A stretch of DNA of 64,000 nucleotides from Clostridium pascui (GTDB taxonomy: Bacteria; Bacillota; Clostridia; Clostridiales; Clostridiaceae). A program made the position numbers and the translations under genes. Positions 49,704 through 58,509 of the stretch are shown here, piece by piece (position 1 is the first letter of the stretch; each line of letters starts with the position of its first letter). The DNA lies in contig NZ_JAFBDB010000001.1 in NCBI RefSeq assembly GCF_016908015.1, positions 62,001 to 126,000 of the forward strand, written 5' to 3'. The notes under the pieces were generated by a model that saw only the letters and a program-made list of their open reading frames with translations, was not told the origin of the DNA and did no database searches.

Positions 49704-51104
49704 ATGAACACGGAAGAACTAAGTACACAAGATGTAGAGCTGATTTTAGAAGAACAGAAGAAATATTTTAATACACAAGTTACCAAAGATATTGATTTTC
49801 GAATTAAACAATTGAGAATATTAAAACAAAGTATAAAAAAGTATGAAGAACAGATATTAAAGGCACTCAATAAAGATCTTGGAAAACATAAAAATGAAGC
49901 CTATATGACAGAAGTTGGATATGTATATAATAGTATTACCCACGTGATAAAAAATTTAAAGAAATGGGCAAGACCTGAAAAAAGGCCAACACCAATTTAT
50001 CTAATGCCTGCAAAAAGCTATATTATAAGTGAACCCTATGGATCTGTGCTTATAATAGGACCATACAATTATCCATTTCAATTACTTATTGAACCATTAA
50101 TAGGGGCAATGGCAGCTGGGAATACAGCCCTTTTAAAGCCATCTGAAATGACACCCAATGCATCAAAGGTTGTTAAAGAAATGATTGAAGATGCCTTTGA
50201 TAAGGAATATATAGGGTGCGTGGAAGGTGGAATAGATACAAATACATCATTAATTAATGGAAAATTTGATTATATCTTCTTTACTGGTAGTGCTGCTGTA
50301 GGAAAAATAGTGATGCAGGCAGCAGCTAAGAATCTAGTTCCAGTTACTCTTGAACTTGGTGGGAAAAGCCCAGTTATTGTTGAGGAAAGTGCCAATATTA
50401 AAGAGGCAGCAAGAAGGATTATATGGGGAAAGACAGCTAATGCAGGGCAAACATGTGTAGCACCTGATTATGTTGTGGTACATGAGAGGGTAAAAGATGA
50501 ACTTATTACAGAAATGATGAATGCACTCACAGAGTACTATGGAGAGGATATAGAGAAAAATGATTCCTTTGGAAGGATTGTAAATGGAAGACATTTTAAT
50601 CGTATTAAAGCTATGCTTGAAAAGGATAAGGATGGCATTGTATTTGGTGGACACTGGAATGAAGAAGATAGGTATATTGAACCAACGTTAATAGAAATAT
50701 CTTCTGAAGATGCAGCTACTATGCAGGAAGAAATATTTGGGCCTGTTCTTCCAATTATGACATATAAAAATTTAGATAATATAATAACAAAGATTAGAAA
50801 TTTACCTAAACCACTAGCACTTTATTTGTTTACAAGAAATAAAAGAGTTGAAAGTAAAGTGTTAAGCGAGATAAGTTCTGGAAATGCCTGTGTTAATGAT
50901 ACAATTATGCATACTGCAAATCCATACCTTCCATTTGGAGGCGTTGGTAATGCAGGAATAGGTGCTTATCATGGCAAGGACAGCTTTGTTACATTTTCAC
51001 ATAGAAAAGGAATATTAAAGAAGCCTGCGGGTATAAATAATTCCATTATATATCCTTCATTTACAGAGAAGCAGTTAAAGTTAATTAAGAAACTTTTTAA
51101 ATAG
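49704..51104 (+). CDS. Aldehyde dehydrogenase (class 3-like)
   Basis: A 466-residue NAD(P)-dependent aldehyde dehydrogenase of the short class 3/AldH type: PYGSVLIIGPYNYPFQLLIE, ELGGKSPVIVEESANI (general base), ANAGQTCVAPDYVVVHE (nucleophilic Cys) and LPFGGVGNAGIGAYHGKDSF. It oxidises medium/long-chain or aromatic aldehydes to acids. SD is weak (GAAAGGA). Followed by an HxlR regulator that may control it. Confidence 0.88.
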   Translation: MNTEELSTQDVELILEEQKKYFNTQVTKDIDFRIKQLRILKQSIKKYEEQILKALNKDLGKHKNEAYMTEVGYVYNSITHVIKNLKKWARPEKRPTPIYLMPAKSYIISEPYGSVLIIGPYNYPFQLLIEPLIGAMAAGNTALLKPSEMTPNASKVVKEMIEDAFDKEYIGCVEGGIDTNTSLINGKFDYIFFTGSAAVGKIVMQAAAKNLVPVTLELGGKSPVIVEESANIKEAARRIIWGKTANAGQTCVAPDYVVVHERVKDELITEMMNALTEYYGEDIEKNDSFGRIVNGRHFNRIKAMLEKDKDGIVFGGHWNEEDRYIEPTLIEISSEDAATMQEEIFGPVLPIMTYKNLDNIITKIRNLPKPLALYLFTRNKRVESKVLSEISSGNACVNDTIMHTANPYLPFGGVGNAGIGAYHGKDSFVTFSHRKGILKKPAGINNSIIYPSFTEKQLKLIKKLFK

Positions 51105-51148
51105 GTTTCATATCTAGTGTTTTACAAGTAAGCACTTAATTGAGCTAT

Positions 51149-51166
51149 AGTATCGAAAAAGATACT
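51149..51166 (+). promoter_or_regulatory. Possible HxlR operator
   Basis: AGTATC-6-GATACT (51149-51154, 51161-51166) lies between the aldehyde dehydrogenase and HxlR genes. HxlR proteins bind short palindromes near their own genes, so autoregulation is plausible. Confidence 0.45.
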
Positions 51167-51186
51167 TAAAATAATGAGGTGATAAT

Positions 51187-51567
51187 GTGATAAGTGATGA
51201 AAAAAGACATGAAAGTTGCTATATGAGTGAGGAATGTATAAAGTATGATGTTTGCCCAATGGCTCTTGTTCAGAAGCTCCTGTCAGGTAAAAGAAAAATT
51301 ATGATACTATGGTATTTAAGTAGCAAAGTATTGAGATTTAATGATATAAAGAAAAAGCTACCAGATGTAACGCAGAAAATGCTTACTCAACAATTGAGAA
51401 GTTTGGAAGAAGATAAGCTTATTTTCAGGCATGTTTACCCTGTTGTTCCACCAAAGGTAGAATACGGATTAACTGAATTTGGTAAAAAAATCATACCTAT
51501 ACTTGAAATGATGCATGAATTTGGAGTAGAGTATTTAGAAGCTAATCTGCAAAAAGATAATATTTAG
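51187..51567 (+). CDS. HxlR-family transcriptional regulator
   Basis: A 126-residue winged-helix protein: CPMALVQKLLSGKRKIMILW, FNDIKKKLPDVTQKMLTQQL and a wing followed by GLTEFGKKIIPILEMM. The N-terminal Cys (CPM) is typical; several HxlR members sense reactive aldehydes or quinones by this Cys. Next to an aldehyde dehydrogenase, an aldehyde-sensing role is attractive but unproven. GTG 51187 follows GAGGTGATAAT. Confidence 0.88.
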   Translation: MISDEKRHESCYMSEECIKYDVCPMALVQKLLSGKRKIMILWYLSSKVLRFNDIKKKLPDVTQKMLTQQLRSLEEDKLIFRHVYPVVPPKVEYGLTEFGKKIIPILEMMHEFGVEYLEANLQKDNI

Positions 51568-51629
51568 TCCATTATAATTAATCATATTTTAAAATTTGCA
51601 AAAGCTAAAGGAAGCAAACGAGGATAAAA

Positions 51630-51697
51630 TAAAAACTAATTGAAGCAACCATGCTGCTGATAAACATGTTTTATCAGCAGATTTACTATTAAGTATG
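51630..51697. repeat. Terminator block, copy 2
   Basis: CTGCTGATAA (51654-51663) / TTATCAGCAG (51671-51680), loop ACATGTT, with flanks shared with 44618-44685. It ends the HxlR transcript and, in reverse, faces the LysR gene. Confidence 0.7.
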
Positions 51698-51744
51698 CAA
51701 GGAAAGTCTATGGACAAATTAATATATAAAAAATAATAAACCTC

Positions 51745-52692
51745 TTACACTTTCAAAAAAGATGTAAGTGAATTTATGAATACTTCAACGCTTTTAGATA
51801 AATATCGATTCTTTTTTCTTATTAAAACAAGTTCTCTACTAGAAAGCTCCCCGTCTAGTTTATAGAAGTAAACATCTTGATTAAAGTTCATATAGCGTAC
51901 TAAAGAATCTCGTATAAATGCAATTCCAATACCTTTGCAAGCAATATGATAAGATGTCATTAATTGATCTAGATACATTACTGCTTTTGGCACAAATCCA
52001 GCTTGCTGACAAAGTTTCATACCACGTGTATACATATCATTACCTTTTTTAAGCATCACAAAGGGCTCATTTGCAAATTTATTTAACTGTACAGATGGAA
52101 AATCTGGCGACAGATGTTTGTTCTCAGATATATCTTGAAAGGATAAGCGGTAGTTATTTAATTCATCGTTGATTTTGTAGTCTTTTGGGACTGCTAAAAT
52201 AATATTTTCCTTTCCAATTACGTGATTTTCAAATTGCTTTGTATCTAAATAACAGCACTCTATACCTAAATCAATTGTTTCTTTCATCAATTCTTCCTGT
52301 AAACCAAAGGAATTTACTTCAACCAAATCCACAGTTATACCAGGATGCTGCTTTTTGAATTCTGCTATTATGTCAGGAAGTACAAAGGAGCAAAAGAAAG
52401 TTGCACCACCAATAGAAATTTTCCCTGTTTTTAGAGTTGTTATATCCTGAAAGTACTCTTCAAGATTATTTTGGATGGCTTTAACTTGAAGTACAGCTTG
52501 TATATACATCTTACCTGGCTCAGTTAAGTGTACAGGTGTTGTACTTCTATCAAACAAAGGAACACCTAATGATGTTTCTATTTTCTTAATATAAGCGCTT
52601 AATGCTGGCTGACTTATATAAAGATTTTTTGAGGCTTTTGAAAAGCTGCCTTCCTTATAAACCTCATAAACATAATCCATTCCTTGAAACAT
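51745..52692 (-). CDS. LysR-family transcriptional regulator
   Basis: A 315-residue LysR protein: N-terminal helix-turn-helix (GSFSKASKNLYISQPALSAY, then IKKIETSLGVPLF) and an effector domain from about residue 90. Divergent from the TSUP transporter gene with a 119-bp gap containing a perfect 13-bp inverted repeat, so it is the likely regulator of that transporter and perhaps of the acyl-CoA gene set that follows. SD GGAG lies upstream of the ATG at 52692. Confidence 0.9.
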   Translation of the reverse strand: MFQGMDYVYEVYKEGSFSKASKNLYISQPALSAYIKKIETSLGVPLFDRSTTPVHLTEPGKMYIQAVLQVKAIQNNLEEYFQDITTLKTGKISIGGATFFCSFVLPDIIAEFKKQHPGITVDLVEVNSFGLQEELMKETIDLGIECCYLDTKQFENHVIGKENIILAVPKDYKINDELNNYRLSFQDISENKHLSPDFPSVQLNKFANEPFVMLKKGNDMYTRGMKLCQQAGFVPKAVMYLDQLMTSYHIACKGIGIAFIRDSLVRYMNFNQDVYFYKLDGELSSRELVLIRKKNRYLSKSVEVFINSLTSFLKV

Positions 52693-52747
52693 TTTTTCAT
52701 CTCCTGACTATAATTAAATTTGTATAATAATTATATAAATATATAAA

Positions 52748-52794
52748 TTGGATTATATCATTTAGATGTGGTATTATCAAGTAAATGATATAAT
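52748..52794 (+). promoter_or_regulatory. TSUP promoter with 13-bp inverted repeat
   Basis: ATTATATCATTTA (52752-52764) and its exact reverse complement (52782-52794) are separated by 17 bases. TTGGAT (52748-52753) and TATTAT (52772-52777), spacing 18, form a plausible promoter inside it. Likely target of the divergent LysR protein. Confidence 0.6.
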
Positions 52795-52811
52795 TTAAGG
52801 AGCTGATATTT

Positions 52812-53582
52812 ATGGTTTCACTTTCAATTCCAGCACTACTTATGCTTTATTCTTTAGTTTTTATAGCTGGATTTATTGACTCTATTGCTGGCGGCGGTGG
52901 GTTAATTGCATTGCCTGCCTATCTAATTACTGGTATGCCCGTTCATATAGCTTATGGATGTAATAAGTTTTCCTCTGCTTGTGGGACTACCATTGCTACT
53001 ATTAGATTTTTAAAGAACCGTTCAATAGATATTTATATTGCAGTGGTTGCTGCTGTAAGTTCGTTTGTAGGTTCTGCCATAGCATCACAGATTGTATTAC
53101 TCCTTGATGGAGAAATTTTAAAGAAGATGCTTGTTTTTATCATACCAATTGCAGCTGTTATTATCATATTTAATAGGAACTATGGACATGAAAATGCATC
53201 TAAAGAGCTTGGAAAAACAAAAAGTTTTATTATAGCAGTATTAATAGGATTGCTTATTGGTTTTTATGATGGTTTGATTGGCCCTGGGACAGGCACTTTT
53301 GCTATTATTGCTTTTTCAGTGCTTATGAAATACGATTTAAAAACTGCGTCAGGTAATTCAAAACTTTTAAACCTTGCATCAAATTATGCATCCCTAGTAA
53401 CATTTGTGATTGCCGGCACAATTAACTATAAAATAGCAATCCCAGCTGCTTTATGCGGGATTTTAGGAAACTATCTTGGAGCTGGTTTCGCTATAAAAAA
53501 AGGAGCCAAGTTTATTCGCCCAACCATGGTAGTAGTATTGGTTTTATTGTTAGTTAAAATGTTGTCAGATGTGTTTGTTTAA
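52812..53582 (+). CDS. TSUP (TauE/SafE) family anion transporter
   Basis: A 256-residue membrane protein with about eight helices in two repeats. GFIDSIAGGGGLIALPAYLI at the first repeat and GFYDGLIGPGTGTFAIIAFS at the second are the family's two signature loops. TSUP proteins export or import sulfite, sulfoacetate, sulfolactate or other carboxylate/sulfonate anions. SD AAGGAG precedes ATG 52812. Its position right before the acyl-CoA cluster suggests it could move a substrate or product of that pathway, which is inference. Confidence 0.88.
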   Translation: MVSLSIPALLMLYSLVFIAGFIDSIAGGGGLIALPAYLITGMPVHIAYGCNKFSSACGTTIATIRFLKNRSIDIYIAVVAAVSSFVGSAIASQIVLLLDGEILKKMLVFIIPIAAVIIIFNRNYGHENASKELGKTKSFIIAVLIGLLIGFYDGLIGPGTGTFAIIAFSVLMKYDLKTASGNSKLLNLASNYASLVTFVIAGTINYKIAIPAALCGILGNYLGAGFAIKKGAKFIRPTMVVVLVLLLVKMLSDVFV

Positions 53583-53593
53583 ATTGAAGAAGT

Positions 53594-53622
53594 AAAAGGA
53601 CTAGTAATAGTCCTTTTTTTTA
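53594..53622 (+). terminator. Strong terminator after TSUP gene
   Basis: AAAAGGACTA (53594-53603) pairs with TAGTCCTTTT (53608-53617), followed by T5. It separates the transporter from the acyl-CoA dehydrogenase set. Confidence 0.9.
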
Positions 53623-53849
53623 TGCTCTTTTTTCAATTGCTCTACAGTGGCTGGAGGGCTTAATAGAAAAGTAATATAGACTTATGGATGAAATTTCCAA
53701 AATGCTATTGACCTTCCAGTAACTGTATAAAGTAAGATTTTGTATGAAGGACAGTTAAGAAATAAGTTTGAAACATGAAAAAGTATGCGTTAAATACGGT
53801 CTCAAGAAATGTTTCTACTTGTATATTAAAAGAAAGGATGGAAGAACAT

Positions 53850-54995
53850 ATGGATTTTTCATTAACCAGAGAACAGGAAATGATTAAAAAACTAGCGAAA
53901 CAGTTTGCTGAAAATGAATTAGACCCAGTTGCAGCAGATGTTGACCTTGAGCATGCTTTTCCAGCGGAAAATTTAAAAAAGATGGCGGCATTAGGATTTA
54001 CAGGGATTGGTGTTCCTAGTCAGTACGGAGGCTCTGGCGGAGGTGCATTGGAAAAGGTTATAGCTGTTTCGGAGTTTGCAAAGAAATGTATGTCTTCGGC
54101 AGCTATTTTATCAATCCATTTAATTGCACCTCAAGCTATATCTAAATATGGTAATGAACAGCAGAAACAAAGGTATCTTCCAATGCTTACAAAGGGCGGA
54201 TCTTTAGGAGCCTTTGCACTTACTGAGCCGAATGCTGGTTCTGATGCAGGATGCGCAAAGACAACGGCTATTTTTGATCCTGAAACAAATGAGTATATAT
54301 TAAATGGGACAAAGTGCTTTATTTCTGGGGGCAGCCGTGCGGATGTACTTATAATATTTGCACTTACACAGCCTAACAAGGGATTAAAGGGAATGTCCGC
54401 AATCATAGTTGAAAAAGGCACACCAGGTTTTAGTATTGGTAAAATTGAGACAAAGATGGGACTTGCCGGTTCTGAAACTGCTGAACTTGTATTTGAAGAC
54501 TGCCGTGTTCCAGCTGCTAATCTTCTCGGAAAGGAAGGACAAGGTTTCAAAATTGCAATGCAGGCACTTGATGGAGCGCGTATAGGGGTAGGTGCTCAAG
54601 CTGTGGGAGTCGCAGAAGGCGCGTTAGACCTTTCGATTAAGTATTCAAACGAGCGTGTACAGTTTGGTAAGCCAATTGCAAATTTACAAGGTATTCAGTG
54701 GTATATCGCTGATATGGCAACAAAGACAATGGCTGCAAAAACTCTTGTACAGTATGCTGCATATCTTGAGGATGCTGGGAAACCTTTTACAACAGAGGCT
54801 GCTATGTGCAAGCTTAATGCTTCCGAAAATGCACGTTTTGTTACAAATTTGGCGCTTCAAATACATGGGGGCTATGGCTATATGAAGGATTATCCATTAG
54901 AGCGTATGTATCGTGATGCTAAGATTACAGAAATTTATGAAGGTACCTCGGAAATTCATAAAGTAGTTATCTCCAGAGCAGTGATGAGTAAATAA
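53850..54995 (+). CDS. Acyl-CoA dehydrogenase (enoyl-CoA reductase role)
   Basis: A 381-residue flavoprotein of the ACAD family: GAFALTEPNAGSDAGCAKTT (FAD/substrate loop), LALQIHGGYGYMKDYPLERM and EIYEGTSEIHKVV containing the catalytic Glu (YEGTSE). In anaerobes such enzymes run in reverse, reducing an enoyl-CoA with electrons from Etf. ATG 53850 has a weak SD (AGGATGGAAG). An upstream frame from 53775 adds 25 unrelated residues. It is directly followed by etfB and etfA, an arrangement shared with acryloyl-CoA reductase and AcdA-EtfBA. Confidence 0.9.
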   Translation: MDFSLTREQEMIKKLAKQFAENELDPVAADVDLEHAFPAENLKKMAALGFTGIGVPSQYGGSGGGALEKVIAVSEFAKKCMSSAAILSIHLIAPQAISKYGNEQQKQRYLPMLTKGGSLGAFALTEPNAGSDAGCAKTTAIFDPETNEYILNGTKCFISGGSRADVLIIFALTQPNKGLKGMSAIIVEKGTPGFSIGKIETKMGLAGSETAELVFEDCRVPAANLLGKEGQGFKIAMQALDGARIGVGAQAVGVAEGALDLSIKYSNERVQFGKPIANLQGIQWYIADMATKTMAAKTLVQYAAYLEDAGKPFTTEAAMCKLNASENARFVTNLALQIHGGYGYMKDYPLERMYRDAKITEIYEGTSEIHKVVISRAVMSK

Positions 54996-55013
54996 AAAAG
55001 GAGTGTAGGAATA

Positions 55014-55817
55014 ATGAGAATTTACGTTTGTGTTAAACAAGTTCCAGATACTTCAGGAAAGGTTGCTGTAAATCCAGATGGAACTTTGAATCGTGCTTCT
55101 ATGTTGAGTATCACTAACCCGGATGATATGAGCGCAATGGAGCAGGCACTTATACTTAAGGATAGAGATGGCTGCCAGGTAACAGCAGTAACAATGGGGC
55201 CTCCTCAAGCAGAAGGAATGCTTCGTGAGCTTCTTGCAATGGGTGCAGATGATGCTGTTTTAATTTCTTCACGTGAATTTGGAGGATCAGATACATTTGC
55301 AACATCTCAAATTATTGCAGCAGCAATTACACATCTTGGAATAGGTAAAGATGACATCATTTTCTGTGGTCGTCAGGCAATTGACGGAGATACAGCACAG
55401 GTTGGCCCACAGATTGCAGAAAAGCTTGATATTCCTCAGGTTACTTATGCAGCTGAGATTGATAAGAAAGACAATGTTTTAGTTGTAAAGCGTATGCTTG
55501 AAGATGGATATATGATGCTTGAGGTTCAGACCCCTTGTCTTATCACATGTATAAAAGACAATAGCGCTGTTACTCGCTATATGACCATAAGCGGTATTAT
55601 AAATTGTTATAAGAAACCACTTAATATTCTTGATTTCGAAGCACTTAAGAACGAACCATTAATTGAGATTGACACAATTGGACTTAAAGGCTCACCTACT
55701 AACATATTTAAGTCATTCACACCACCACAGAAAGGTGTCAGTGTAATGTTTGACGGCACTAACAGAGAGGCAATATCAGATTTAGTAGGCAGATTACAAA
55801 GTGACCACGTTATATAA
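55014..55817 (+). CDS. etfB: Electron transfer flavoprotein, beta subunit
   Basis: A 267-residue EtfB/FixA: MRIYVCVKQVPDTSGKVAVN, LKDRDGCQVTAVTMGPPQAE, FCGRQAIDGDTAQVGPQIAE and MLEVQTPCLITCIKD. It binds AMP or a second FAD and docks on the acyl-CoA dehydrogenase. AAGGAG lies upstream, 18 bases after the dehydrogenase gene, so the three genes form one transcript. Whether the complex bifurcates electrons cannot be settled by eye. Confidence 0.93.
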   Translation: MRIYVCVKQVPDTSGKVAVNPDGTLNRASMLSITNPDDMSAMEQALILKDRDGCQVTAVTMGPPQAEGMLRELLAMGADDAVLISSREFGGSDTFATSQIIAAAITHLGIGKDDIIFCGRQAIDGDTAQVGPQIAEKLDIPQVTYAAEIDKKDNVLVVKRMLEDGYMMLEVQTPCLITCIKDNSAVTRYMTISGIINCYKKPLNILDFEALKNEPLIEIDTIGLKGSPTNIFKSFTPPQKGVSVMFDGTNREAISDLVGRLQSDHVI

Positions 55818-55838
55818 TTTGAAAGGAGACATGAAAAT

Positions 55839-56942
55839 ATGATGTTTAATAGTTCCGATATAGGTGCATTTAATGATATTTGGGTATTTTGTGAACAGCG
55901 TAATGGAAAGTTAATGAATACTGATTTTGAATTAATCTCCGAAGGCCGTAAACTGGCTGACGAGCGTGGCTCAAAGCTTATCGGCATACTTCTTGGACAC
56001 AACATAAAAAATGTTGCTAAGGAACTTGGAGGATACGGTGCAGACAAGGTAATTGTATGTGATGATCCTGCTTTAAATGTTTACACAACAGATGCATACA
56101 CAAAAGTACTTTGTGAGGTTGCAATGGAAAGAAAGCCTGAGGTTATATTAATTGGTGCATCCAACATTGGTCGTGATTTAGGGCCCCGCTTAGCAGCTCG
56201 TTTGCATACAGGTCTTACAGCAGACTGCACACACCTTGATATTGACATGGAGAATTATGTTGATTTTCTCAAAACATCTTCTACACTTGATTTATCCAAA
56301 ACAACCTTCCAAATGGAGGATATGAATTTAAAGATGACACGTCCAGCATTTGGCGGACATCTTATGGCAACAATCATTTGTCCGCGTTTTAGGCCATGTA
56401 TGTCAACTGTACGTCCAGGAGTTATGAAGAAGGCAGAGTTTAGTAAAGTTAAGGCTGATGCATGTGAAATAGAGGTATATTCTGTTTCTATTTCTGAAAG
56501 TGATATAAAGACTAAGGTTCTTAAGGTCGTTAAAGAAGCGAAACAGGTGATTGACTTAATTGGTGCCGAGGTTATCGTTTCTGTAGGTCGTGGTATCGGT
56601 AAGAATGTTGAGGAGGGAATCGAGCTAGCACATAAGCTTTCAGAAGCTTTTGGCGGTGGAGTTGTAGGTGGAAGTCGTGCTGTTATTGACTCTGGCTGGC
56701 TTTCGGCAGATCATCAGGTTGGACAGACAGGAAAGACTGTACATCCCAAGGTTTATATTGCCCTTGGTATTTCTGGTGCAATTCAGCACAAGGCAGGTAT
56801 GCAGGATTCAGAATTAATAATTGCAGTAAACAAGGATGGAGCAGCTCCAATCTTTGACTGTGCAGACTATGGTATCATCGGAGACTTATTTAAGATTGTT
56901 CCAATGATGATTGAGGAAATCACAAACGCAAAAAAACAATAG
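55839..56942 (+). CDS. etfA: Electron transfer flavoprotein, alpha subunit
   Basis: A 367-residue EtfA: an N-terminal alpha/beta domain (DIWVFCEQRNGKLMNTDFEL), and the C-terminal FAD-binding domain with GGVVGGSRAVIDSGWLSADH, QVGQTGKTVHPKVYIALGIS and GAIQHKAGMQDSELIIAVNK. It carries no fused ferredoxin domain, unlike CarE. Partner of EtfB and probably of the adjacent dehydrogenase. SD GAAAGGAG precedes ATG. Confidence 0.93.
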   Translation: MMFNSSDIGAFNDIWVFCEQRNGKLMNTDFELISEGRKLADERGSKLIGILLGHNIKNVAKELGGYGADKVIVCDDPALNVYTTDAYTKVLCEVAMERKPEVILIGASNIGRDLGPRLAARLHTGLTADCTHLDIDMENYVDFLKTSSTLDLSKTTFQMEDMNLKMTRPAFGGHLMATIICPRFRPCMSTVRPGVMKKAEFSKVKADACEIEVYSVSISESDIKTKVLKVVKEAKQVIDLIGAEVIVSVGRGIGKNVEEGIELAHKLSEAFGGGVVGGSRAVIDSGWLSADHQVGQTGKTVHPKVYIALGISGAIQHKAGMQDSELIIAVNKDGAAPIFDCADYGIIGDLFKIVPMMIEEITNAKKQ

Positions 56943-57017
56943 ATAACGAACCTTACCCTAGGGGTACAGTTAAGGTGCTAAGTTGGGAATATACGTTAAA
57001 AAAATATCAAAAAAAAG

Positions 57018-57048
57018 TTGACTTTCCAATAAATGTAATTAATATAAT
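57018..57048 (+). promoter_or_regulatory. Possible internal promoter before the permease
   Basis: TTGACT (57018-57023) and TATAAT (57043-57048) with 19-base spacing, a little long, lie just after etfA. The permease and the downstream genes may thus be transcribed separately too. Confidence 0.45.
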
Positions 57049-57067
57049 AGTATTAGGGGGGATGTGT

Positions 57068-58429
57068 ATGAACAATAATTTAAATGAGAACGGGGACTTG
57101 AAATTACCAGCATTATTTTTAATGGGTGGTGCACTTTTTTCAATGCACTTTGGTGCATCGAGTATGGTATGGCCAGTAAACTGGGGTAAAGAAAGTGGTT
57201 CATCTGTATGGGTTGCATTTGCTGGAGCATTTATAACAGCTTTATTACTTACATTACTTGCTTATGTTGCATTATCAAAAGGTAAAGGCACTTATAATGA
57301 AATTACCAGACGAGTACTTGGAAAGAAACTAGGAATATCATATACAATCGTAACCATTGTTGTGCTTGGACCTCTGTATGCTATTCCTCGTATGAGTGCA
57401 GCAGCTTGGGACTCCATAGTACAAGCTTTTGGTTTGAATCGAGAAGCAAGATTACCGCTGATTATATTTACTGTATTATTTTATTTGGTAACTTATTGGT
57501 TCTTAATGAGCCCTGGAAAGACAATGGATCGTATTTCACAAATTCTTTTCCCATTCCTTATTATCATTGTTATTATTGTTGTAGGCAAGGGGATGATTAC
57601 TCCAATTGCAGAGCCAGTTGCAAAGTCATATCCAGGTTCAGCATTTGCCTACGGTTTCACAAATGGTTATGCAACAGCCGAAATTCTTTGTTCATTAATA
57701 TTCGGTGTTGTTATCCTAAATGGACTTAAACAAAAAGGTGTTTCTGAGGCACGTATGAGTAGAAATATCATCAGAGTAGGCGTTGTTGGTATAGCAATGC
57801 TAAGCATAACACACCTTTGTCACATGTTAATAGGTGCTTCTACAGGGGGGACAATTGATTTAAGTTATACAGCTCTTTATACAGCAGTTGCTACTAAACT
57901 TATTGGGCATTTAGGAGGAATCTTATTCTCAATTGCACTATTCTTTGCAGCTCTTACAACAGCAATCGGTATGACTTCCGGATGTGCTGAGTTCTTTGTG
58001 GATGTAACAGGAGGAAAGATTGATTATAAGAAGGCATCTATCGCAGTTTTGATTTTTAGTACACTCTTTGGATGTATGGGTCTTGCTTCAATACTTACAA
58101 TCTTAGGACCAATACTTGATGGTATATATCCAGCAGCTATTGTACTTGTTATATATTATTCATTAATGCCAGATAGCCAAAACAAAAGAAAATTAAATCT
58201 ATGCCGTTATGCAATGGTAACAGCATTGGTATTTGGTATTTTAGATACCGTTTACACTTATGGAATTAAATTAAATATAAACTTAGGATTTTTAAATACA
58301 TTCTATGAGAGTCTTCCGCTAGCATCTGAAAAGCTTGCATGGTTCCCTTGGACAGTAGCTGCTGGAATTATTGGATATATAGTATTCTCAAAAAACAAAG
58401 CAGCAGTAGAGGGAAATATAGAAGTTTAA
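57068..58429 (+). CDS. Branched-chain amino acid carrier-like permease (LIVCS family)
   Basis: A 453-residue transporter with about 12 helices. FLMGGALFSMHFGASSMVWP and the later ILCSLIFGVVILNGLKQKG and TSGCAEFFVDVTGG are typical of BrnQ/LIVCS sodium-coupled amino acid carriers. ATG 57068 follows AGGGGGG by six bases; ATG 57062 is alternative, and the frame from 56975 is not supported. Placed among acyl-CoA genes, it is the best candidate importer for the pathway's amino acid substrate. Confidence 0.82.
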   Translation: MNNNLNENGDLKLPALFLMGGALFSMHFGASSMVWPVNWGKESGSSVWVAFAGAFITALLLTLLAYVALSKGKGTYNEITRRVLGKKLGISYTIVTIVVLGPLYAIPRMSAAAWDSIVQAFGLNREARLPLIIFTVLFYLVTYWFLMSPGKTMDRISQILFPFLIIIVIIVVGKGMITPIAEPVAKSYPGSAFAYGFTNGYATAEILCSLIFGVVILNGLKQKGVSEARMSRNIIRVGVVGIAMLSITHLCHMLIGASTGGTIDLSYTALYTAVATKLIGHLGGILFSIALFFAALTTAIGMTSGCAEFFVDVTGGKIDYKKASIAVLIFSTLFGCMGLASILTILGPILDGIYPAAIVLVIYYSLMPDSQNKRKLNLCRYAMVTALVFGILDTVYTYGIKLNINLGFLNTFYESLPLASEKLAWFPWTVAAGIIGYIVFSKNKAAVEGNIEV

Positions 58430-58450
58430 CGGCTTAAAACTTAGCTGAAT

Positions 58451-58478
58451 AGATGCTTGTGGAATTTCGCAAGCATCT
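58451..58478. terminator. Hairpin between permease and first hotdog gene
   Basis: AGATGCTTG (58451-58459) pairs with CAAGCATCT (58470-58478). No T-run follows, so it may be an RNA-processing or mRNA-stability hairpin rather than a full terminator. Confidence 0.45.
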
Positions 58479-58509
58479 AAATAATATAAAATTTTAGGGG
58501 GATGTCATA

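Noticed and set aside
52789-52794. TATAAT as -10 of the TSUP gene
   Set aside because: It lies only three bases before the SD, leaving no room for a leader; the TTGGAT/TATTAT pair upstream fits better.
57075-57230. Other small frames inside the permease and dehydrogenase genes
   Set aside because: No SD, and they overlap strongly conserved coding sequence.
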